Source: Acidobacteriaceae bacterium
GTDB taxonomy: Bacteria > Acidobacteriota > Vicinamibacteria > Vicinamibacterales > CAVVIG01
Reading direction: 5' to 3'
DNA: 10,958 nt
NCBI GenBank assembly: GCA_031274845.1
Contig: JAISPN010000016.1
Location: 1-10,958 of the forward strand
In this document: piece by piece, positions 6,354 to 10,958 of the stretch
How the letters are laid out: every line of letters begins with the position of its first letter
Numbering within the stretch: the stretch's first letter is position 1
The notes under the pieces: generated by a model
The model's database searches: none
What the model was told of the DNA's origin: nothing
The model's input: only the letters and a program-made list of their open reading frames with translations
Program-made: the position numbers and the translations under genes

Positions 6354-8027
6354 ATGCGTTCCAGTCATTTTACCCGCCCGGTTCTGGCGGTAGCGCTGAC
6401 GCTCCTAGCCACGCTCGGCCGCGCCGCCGCGGCCGGCGCGCAGCCCGCCAATTTCGAAGTGTTTGTGCGCGGCGCCATGCTCGGCACGGAACAGGTGTCT
6501 GTCGAGCGCACCGCGGACGGCTGGACGATTTCAAGCACAGGCCGCATCGGACCTCCGGTCGACACGACGCTGCGCACGTTCCGCCTTCGCTACGACGGCA
6601 ACTGGCGGCCTCGGGATCTCACGCTCGAAGTGACGATGCTCGGCAAGGACGGCTCGCTGCAAACGACCATCGACGGCAGCTCCGCCAAAAACATCATCGT
6701 CGCGACGGACGGTCAGCGCATGGAGAAGACCGACGTCATCGATCCGCAATCGGTGCTGCTGCCGGACGGCCCTGTCGCGGCGTACGAAGCGGTCGCGGCA
6801 CGGTTGCAGCACGCGAAGGTGGGCGACTCGTTGCCGGTGTATCTGCCTCCCGCCGGTTCCTTTTCATTAGAGGTCACCGAGTCCACGTCCGAAACCATTG
6901 AAACCGTCTCGCGGCGCATTGCCGTCCAGCGCACGCACGTCTTGGTGCACGTGCCGAACCTGCCGCCGCAGACGGTTGAATTCTGGGGTGACGACGAGGG
7001 ACGGCTGCTTCGCGTCACCTTGCCCGCGCAAGGGATCGATTTCGCTCGCGACGATATCGCCTCGGTCGGCACACGCGTCGTCACGATGGCGCGGCCGAAC
7101 GACGAATCGGTGTTTGTCCCCGCCAACGGCTTTTCTCTCGCCGGCACGATCTCGAAACCAACCACTGGCACGGGGCCATTTCCCGCGGTAGTGTTCGTCA
7201 GCAGCGCCGGACAAACCGATCGCGACGAAGTGCAGTCGGGCGTCGCAATCTTCGGTCAGCTCGCCACGCGGCTGGCGGATGCTGGCTGGCTCGTCTTGCG
7301 CTACGACAAACGCGGCGTCGGCAAGAGTGGCGGCCGTCCCGAAGCCGCGGCGCTGGCTGAATACGCCGAAGACGCCAAAGCGGCCGTGCTCTTCTTGTCG
7401 AACCGGAAGGACGTCGACCGCCGCCGCATCGCTGTGCTTGGACACGACGAGGGCGGATGGGTGGCGCTGCTCGCGGCCGCCAACAACAACCGCGTCGCCG
7501 CTGTCGCGCTGCTCTCGACATCTGGCACGACGGGCGTCGACCTCAATCTCTACCAGCTTGAACATGGCCTCGACCGATCGAATCGCCCTGCCGAGGAACG
7601 CGCGAAAACCGTCGCGTTGCAAAAACAGATTCAGCAAGCGGTGCTGACCGGCAAAGGCTGGGAGACGATGAACCTGCCGAAGGCGACGCGGCAGCAGGCG
7701 GAAACGCCGTATTTCGAAAGCTTCCTCAAATTCGATCCGGCGAAGTTGATGAAGGATGTCGATCAACCGCTGTTCGTGCTGCAAGGCGACCTCGATCGCC
7801 AGATTCCCGCAACGAGCGCCAGCACGTGGGAAACGCTCGCCAAGGGACGGAAGAAAGCCCGTCCCGTGACGGCCGTGCATGTGCCCGGCATCAACCACCT
7901 GCTCGTCCCGGCGACGACAGGCGAAGCAGACGAATATGCCACGCTCCCGTCGCACGACATCAGCGCCGCCGTGAGCACGGCGCTCATCGACTGGCTCCGC
8001 ACCGCCGGCAACACGCCATCCCGCTAG
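6354..8027 (+). CDS. Secreted alpha/beta hydrolase with Asp in the nucleophile position
   Basis: 557-aa exported protein. Residues 1-~29 form a signal peptide (SHFTRP, a hydrophobic VLAVALTLLATLG run, then AAAAGAQP). Residues ~30-250 are a strand-rich domain of no sure family, perhaps LolA/DUF3108-like. From ~255 comes an alpha/beta hydrolase: SSAGQTDRDE at the oxyanion region, YDKRGVGKSGG from Y317, the nucleophile elbow GHDEGG with Asp365, GDLDRQIP with D479/D481 as candidate acid, and GINHLL with His515. Homologues of this layout usually read GHSEGG; here the Ser is Asp, as in haloalkane dehalogenases and epoxide hydrolases. Substrate is unknown. No Shine-Dalgarno stands out. The gene is divergent from ygfZ, and its stop lies 7 nt before the next gene. 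Expected location is periplasm or outside the cell. Confidence 0.85.
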   Translation: MRSSHFTRPVLAVALTLLATLGRAAAAGAQPANFEVFVRGAMLGTEQVSVERTADGWTISSTGRIGPPVDTTLRTFRLRYDGNWRPRDLTLEVTMLGKDGSLQTTIDGSSAKNIIVATDGQRMEKTDVIDPQSVLLPDGPVAAYEAVAARLQHAKVGDSLPVYLPPAGSFSLEVTESTSETIETVSRRIAVQRTHVLVHVPNLPPQTVEFWGDDEGRLLRVTLPAQGIDFARDDIASVGTRVVTMARPNDESVFVPANGFSLAGTISKPTTGTGPFPAVVFVSSAGQTDRDEVQSGVAIFGQLATRLADAGWLVLRYDKRGVGKSGGRPEAAALAEYAEDAKAAVLFLSNRKDVDRRRIAVLGHDEGGWVALLAAANNNRVAAVALLSTSGTTGVDLNLYQLEHGLDRSNRPAEERAKTVALQKQIQQAVLTGKGWETMNLPKATRQQAETPYFESFLKFDPAKLMKDVDQPLFVLQGDLDRQIPATSASTWETLAKGRKKARPVTAVHVPGINHLLVPATTGEADEYATLPSHDISAAVSTALIDWLRTAGNTPSR

Positions 8028-8034
8028 GCCGTCC

Positions 8035-8727
8035 ATGTCCCGCTCCGAGCGCCTGCTGGAATTGATGCAGTGCTTGCGCCGTCATCGCCGCCCCGTCACC
8101 AGCACGGCATTGGCAGCGGAGTTACGCATCAGCCTGCGCACGCTCTACCGCGATATGGCCAGCCTGCGGGCGCAGGGAGCGCACATCGAGGGCGAGCCCG
8201 GCATTGGCTACGTGTTGCGCCCCGGCTTTTTGTTGCCGCCGCTGATGTTCTCCGCGCAAGAACTGGAGGCGCTCATGTTGGGCGCCCGTTGGGTATCGCA
8301 ACGCACGGATCAAGAGCTGGCGCATGACGCGCAAAATGCCTTGGCGAAAATCGCGGCGGTGTTACCTGACAGCCTGCGGCCATCGCTGGACGATCAGGCG
8401 CTACTAATCGGACCATCACACGCTGTTCCTGATGGGCACGCGCACATGCCGATGCTGCGCAAATCGATCCGGCAACAGCGGAAACTGTCGATCCGCTACC
8501 GCGACCTGAAGGGAAACGAGAGCGAGCGCACCATCTGGCCTTTCGCCCTTGGCTTCTTCGATCGCGTACGCATGCTGGCCGCCTGGTGCGAGCGACGCAA
8601 GGCGCTCCGTCACTTCCGCGTGGACAGAATCATTGCCCTGAATGTGCAGGACGAACGCTACCCCGTGACGCGTCAAACCTTACTGCGGCAATGGCGGGAG
8701 CAGGAAGGTATTCCGGCAACGCCTTGA
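8035..8727 (+). CDS. YafY-type HTH/WYL transcriptional regulator
   Basis: 230-aa DNA-binding regulator. Residues 1-~60 form the winged helix-turn-helix (HTH_11/DeoR-like): SERLLELMQCLRRHRRPVTS, LAAELRISLRTLYRDMASLR, then a wing GEPGIGYVL. Residues ~72-130 are the linker helices, and ~135-205 the WYL domain, with RKLSIRYRDLKGNESER, WPFALGFF and FRVDRI. The tripeptide position after FFDR reads RML rather than W-Y/T-L. WYL domains sense small ligands or nucleic acids; YafY-type members commonly control an adjacent gene. Length and start match the family exactly. There is no Shine-Dalgarno in the 7 nt after the hydrolase stop, so its own promoter, if any, lies inside the hydrolase gene. The likely target is the next gene, 131 nt downstream. 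Codon use differs from the genes to the left. Confidence 0.9.
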   Translation: MSRSERLLELMQCLRRHRRPVTSTALAAELRISLRTLYRDMASLRAQGAHIEGEPGIGYVLRPGFLLPPLMFSAQELEALMLGARWVSQRTDQELAHDAQNALAKIAAVLPDSLRPSLDDQALLIGPSHAVPDGHAHMPMLRKSIRQQRKLSIRYRDLKGNESERTIWPFALGFFDRVRMLAAWCERRKALRHFRVDRIIALNVQDERYPVTRQTLLRQWREQEGIPATP

Positions 8728-8755
8728 AGCGGTGACGCGCGGCAACATCACACTA

Positions 8756-8775
8756 CTGCCACAAACTGACAGCGG
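8756..8775 (+). promoter_or_regulatory. Candidate operator: two tandem 10-bp CTGnCA half-sites
   Basis: In the 131-nt gap between the WYL regulator and the SRPBCC gene, CTGCCACAAA is followed directly by CTGACAGCGG. The two copies share CTGnCA and are spaced by one helical turn, as expected for a dimeric repressor binding one DNA face. The position between a regulator and its likely target makes it the best operator candidate. The match is short and could be chance. The rest of the gap (8728-8858) shows no open reading frame and no clear hairpin, only the ribosome binding site at its end. Confidence 0.3.
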
Positions 8776-8847
8776 CATCTCCTAGCATCACGTCAGGTCT
8801 CGCGCATCAATCATTGTTTGCGCGTGCATTCGTCGTCAGGCGTTTTC

Positions 8848-8853
8848 AGGAGA
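8848..8853 (+). promoter_or_regulatory. Ribosome binding site of the SRPBCC gene
   Basis: AGGAGA lies 5 nt before the ATG at 8859 and is the strongest Shine-Dalgarno in the right block. It fixes the start of the SRPBCC gene and excludes the longer in-frame start at 8814. Confidence 0.75.
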
Positions 8854-8858
8854 GTCAC

Positions 8859-9274
8859 ATGTGGCAGGGTCGATATGAAACCACAACAGATGTCGCCGCG
8901 GACAAGCTGTATCGCGCCATCACGGACATCAACAACTGGAACAAGTGGGACACGGGGATTGAGTTTACAAAGCTGGAAGGTCCCGCAAAAAAGGGGGCGT
9001 CCTTCATCTTGAAACCTAAGGGGGTCCCAAGGTAAAAATGTCCATCGACGAAATCAAGCCATACCAGTTTGTGGATATCTCGCACTTGCCTCTGGCCAAG
9101 ATGCGCACCTCGCACGAATTTCTACCGGGGAACAACCAGACAACCATCCGTTTCACGGTGGAGGTTTGGGGATTGCTGGGTTTTTTCTGGCGTCGCGTCG
9201 TTGCACAGAATCAACTCAAGGGTGCCGCAACTCAAACGGCCAGCTTCATCAGCTACGCCCGAGCAAGCGCCTGA
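8859..9274 (+). pseudogene. SRPBCC-family (START-like) protein, one-base frameshift
   Basis: The SRPBCC fold is a small-molecule-binding cavity. Frame one from ATG 8859 gives MWQGRYETTTDVAADKLYRAI, INNWNKWDTGIEF and KKGASFILKPKG, and stops at 9035 (58 aa). The reading continues in the -1 frame as KVKMSIDEIKPYQFVDISHLP, MRTSHEF, RFTVEVWGLLGFFWRRVV and ends at 9274. Joined, the two parts make one complete 138-aa protein of normal family length. The break lies at a run of five G (9020-9024); six G would restore KPKGGPKVKMS. So one base is missing, through a real mutation, phase variation or a sequencing error. The gene follows the WYL regulator and precedes the EVE gene by 2 nt. GC here is about 52% (125 of 240 bases, 8881-9120), against about 68% in sampled stretches of genes to the left. 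Confidence 0.85.
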
Positions 9275-9276
9275 AT

Positions 9277-9699
9277 ATGCCCACACGCAACTGGCTGGCT
9301 GTTGCTTCGGCGGATCGTGTTCGCATCGGCCGCGCCAACGGCTTCATGCAGGTCTGTCACGGCAAGGCCGCGCCACTACGCCGCCTGCGTCCCGATGACT
9401 GGGTGATTTACTACTCGCCCAGCACCGCTTTTCGAGGAAAAGATCGCCTGCAATCCTTAACGGCCATCGGCCGCGTGGCGACTGGCGATCCTTACACCTT
9501 CGATATGGGAAACGGTTTTATCCCTTGGCGCCGCGACGTGCGTTGGCTGACGGCACGGGAACACCCCATTGCGCCATTGCTTAAACGGTTGGACCTCACG
9601 GCGGATCGTCAGCATTGGGGTTATCAGCTTCGCTACGGGCTGATCGAAATTGGAGAACGAGACCGTCAGATCATTGCGGACGCGATGGCGGCTGAATAA
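9277..9699 (+). CDS. EVE domain-containing protein (UPF0310 family)
   Basis: 140-aa protein that is almost entirely one EVE domain, a PUA/YTH-like fold thought to read modified bases in nucleic acid. Visible family features in order: TRNWLAVASADRV at the N-terminus, FMQVCHGKAAPLRRLRPDDW, VIYYSPSTAFRG, LQSLTAIGRV, FIPWRRDVRWL and the C-terminal WGYQLRYGLIEI. No other domain is fused to it; in other proteins EVE is often joined to McrBC-like nucleases or HNH domains. The frame is open upstream to 9166, but ATG 9277, 2 nt after the SRPBCC stop, matches the family N-terminus. Shine-Dalgarno is poor, so translation may depend on the upstream gene. That makes the SRPBCC frameshift possibly relevant here too. 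An intrinsic terminator follows 43 nt after the stop. Biological role is not established. Confidence 0.9.
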   Translation: MPTRNWLAVASADRVRIGRANGFMQVCHGKAAPLRRLRPDDWVIYYSPSTAFRGKDRLQSLTAIGRVATGDPYTFDMGNGFIPWRRDVRWLTAREHPIAPLLKRLDLTADRQHWGYQLRYGLIEIGERDRQIIADAMAAE

Positions 9700-9742
9700 T
9701 CGAGGAGACCGGAAAGGTTGAGTCGCCATCCGCAGCGCCACA

Positions 9743-9770
9743 AAAAGCCCCACGGCTGGGCTTTTATATT
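9743..9770 (+). terminator. Rho-independent terminator after the EVE gene
   Basis: Perfect 8-bp stem AAAAGCCC (9743-9750) with GGGCTTTT (9758-9765), 7-nt loop CACGGCT, followed by ATATT. It ends the regulator-SRPBCC-EVE unit and separates it from the gamma-glutamyltransferase gene. The A run before the stem would also let it work on the opposite strand. Confidence 0.8.
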
Positions 9771-9796
9771 GCCGTCCGCTTTCGTAGCATACGCGC

Positions 9797-9800
9797 GGAG
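9797..9800 (+). promoter_or_regulatory. Ribosome binding site of the gamma-glutamyltransferase gene
   Basis: GGAG lies 6 nt before the ATG at 9807 and confirms that start. The promoter must lie in the 26 nt between the terminator and this site or overlap the terminator; TAGCAT at 9785-9790 is a weak -10 candidate without a clear -35. Confidence 0.55.
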
Positions 9801-9806
9801 ACATTC

Positions 9807-10958
9807 ATGAAAGCTCTGCGGATTCTTGCCTTGCTCGCGTGCGCCACGCTGACCACCACGGCGCAGACCACACCGAAGAATTTCCAGCCTCACATGATGG
9901 TCGCCGCCGCCAATCCTTTGGCAGCCGCGGCGGGTCTCGAAATGCTGAAGGCGCACGGCTCGGCCGTCGATGCCGCCATCGCCACGCAACTGGTGCTGAA
10001 TCTGGTCGAACCTGAATCGTCTGGCATCGGCGGCGGCGCGTTCATGCTGGTCTACGATCCGCAGGCCAAAAAGACCACCAGCTTCGATGGCCGCGAAGTG
10101 GCGCCCGCTTCCGCCAAACCGGGCATGTTTCTGGATGCCACGGGTCAGCCGCGCGCGCACAACGATCCGATTCCCGGCGGCTTGTCGGTCGGCATTCCGG
10201 GCGTCGTCGGCATGATGGAGCTGGCGCACAAGAAGTACGGCACGCTGCCGTGGCCGAAGTTATTCGAGCCCGCCATCCGCATCGCGGAGAACGGCTTCCC
10301 GATCGGTCCCAAGCTGGCGCGCACGATCGAAGGGTCCGCCCGCATGAAGAACATGCCCGACATCGCCCGCATGTTTTTCCACGCCGACGGCACGCCCATG
10401 AAGGAAGGCGAGATTTTCAAGAATCCCGAGCTGGCGCAGACGTTCCGCACCATCGCGGCTAGTGGCGCCAAGGCGTTCTATACCGGCCCCATCGCGCAAG
10501 CGATCGTCGATGCCGTGCAACATGCGCCCGGCAAGAATCAGGGCGGCATGACCATGGCCGATCTCGCTGGCTTCCAGGCGCGCGAACTGAATCCGGTCTG
10601 CGGCGACTATCGCACCTGGCATCTCTGCTCCATGGGGCTCCCCTCGTCGGGCGGCGTCGCCATCGTGCAGATTCTCGGAATGCTTCAGCGTTTTCCCGCC
10701 AGCGATCTCAAGCCCAATTCGCTGCTCGAAACACACCTCTTCACGCAGGCCAGCCGTCTGGCCTACGCCGACCGCGCCAAATATCTGGGTGATGTCTCGG
10801 CGGCAATGGTGAACGGCCTGCTGGACAAAGGTTACATCGCCAGCCGCGCGGCGCTCATCGATCCGAAGAAAGACATGGGCACCGCGCAGGCGGGGAATCC
10901 GCCGGAGAATCGCGTCGCCTACGCGCCACAAGTCTCTCCAGAAAATCATGGCACCAGC
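9807..10958 (+). CDS. ggt: Gamma-glutamyltransferase, exported (partial, cut by right edge)
   Basis: GGT cleaves the gamma-glutamyl bond of glutathione and related peptides, in Gram-negatives in the periplasm. Reading from ATG 9807 gives 384 open codons to the edge. Residues 1-~20 are a signal peptide (KALRILALLACATLTTTAQT). The large subunit follows: MVAAANPLAAAAGLEMLKAHG, SAVDAAIATQLVLNLVEPESSGIGGG (the family signature), FDGREVAPA, GGLSVGIPGVVGMMELAHKKYG, a YTGPIAQAIVDAV segment, and GLPSSGGVAIVQILGML. The last visible residues are ENHGTS. The Thr at 383 is the expected autoprocessing site and catalytic nucleophile (family pattern HGT-S/T-H). So almost exactly the large subunit is in the window; the small subunit (about 190 aa) lies beyond. 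Separate transcription is likely, as a terminator precedes it. Confidence 0.94.
   Translation, partial: MKALRILALLACATLTTTAQTTPKNFQPHMMVAAANPLAAAAGLEMLKAHGSAVDAAIATQLVLNLVEPESSGIGGGAFMLVYDPQAKKTTSFDGREVAPASAKPGMFLDATGQPRAHNDPIPGGLSVGIPGVVGMMELAHKKYGTLPWPKLFEPAIRIAENGFPIGPKLARTIEGSARMKNMPDIARMFFHADGTPMKEGEIFKNPELAQTFRTIAASGAKAFYTGPIAQAIVDAVQHAPGKNQGGMTMADLAGFQARELNPVCGDYRTWHLCSMGLPSSGGVAIVQILGMLQRFPASDLKPNSLLETHLFTQASRLAYADRAKYLGDVSAAMVNGLLDKGYIASRAALIDPKKDMGTAQAGNPPENRVAYAPQVSPENHGTS

Noticed and set aside
6867..8036. 389-codon open frame on the minus strand
   Set aside because: Composition is typical of the antisense of a high-GC gene (Arg, His, Asp, Gly); the plus-strand hydrolase with signal peptide and full motifs explains the stretch.
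9018..9030. Programmed -1 frameshift in the SRPBCC gene
   Set aside because: A GGG codon in the G run could slip by one base, but there is no standard slippery heptamer, no clear downstream structure, and the family is normally read in one frame. A one-base loss is simpler.
9666..10949. Minus-strand open frames of 187, 108 and 229 codons
   Set aside because: All lie antisense to the gamma-glutamyltransferase, which shows the full family signature over the same bases.
1..10958. tRNA/rRNA genes, CRISPR arrays, insertion sequences, integrase or att sites
   Set aside because: No tRNA-like cloverleaf, no regularly spaced repeats, no transposase or recombinase motif and no flanking direct or inverted repeats were seen on either strand.

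Overview
The window is a gene-dense, high-GC bacterial chromosome segment. There are no rRNA or tRNA genes, no insertion sequence and no CRISPR array. Gene content (squalene synthesis by the three-enzyme hpnCDE route, a short MutY, a ThiI with an ordinary PP-loop) and the density of overlapping genes fit an environmental Gram-negative bacterium. Acidobacteriota (for example the Vicinamibacteria) is my best guess, but that is inference and not proven by the sequence.

Left block (1-4212, minus strand). A five-gene chain reads leftwards from a promoter-like site near 4230: PduO-type cob(I)alamin adenosyltransferase, hpnC, hpnD, hpnE and thiI, which runs off the left edge. Every junction is an overlap (7 nt; 37 nt or 1 nt; GTGA; ATGA), so the genes look translationally coupled. 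HpnD, HpnC and HpnE together turn two farnesyl diphosphates into squalene, the precursor of hopanoids. No squalene-hopene cyclase is in the window.

Middle block (4238-8027). Starting only 25 nt from the adenosyltransferase, a short MutY (adenine glycosylase without the usual C-terminal oxoG-reading domain) overlaps a MutT-like Nudix hydrolase by GTGA; together they form a two-gene oxidised-guanine repair unit. The Nudix gene runs 70 nt into the 3' end of the convergent ygfZ (iron-sulfur protein maintenance). Divergent from ygfZ is a large secreted alpha/beta hydrolase whose nucleophile position reads Asp rather than Ser.

Right block (8035-10958). Seven bases after the hydrolase stop begins a gene set of different character: a YafY-type HTH/WYL regulator, an SRPBCC-fold protein broken by a one-base frameshift at a G tract, and an EVE-domain (UPF0310) protein, closed by a good intrinsic terminator. 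The SRPBCC region is clearly lower in GC than the genes to its left, which suggests an acquired cassette (or, less happily, an assembly join). The last gene is a secreted gamma-glutamyltransferase cut by the window edge one residue after its predicted catalytic threonine.
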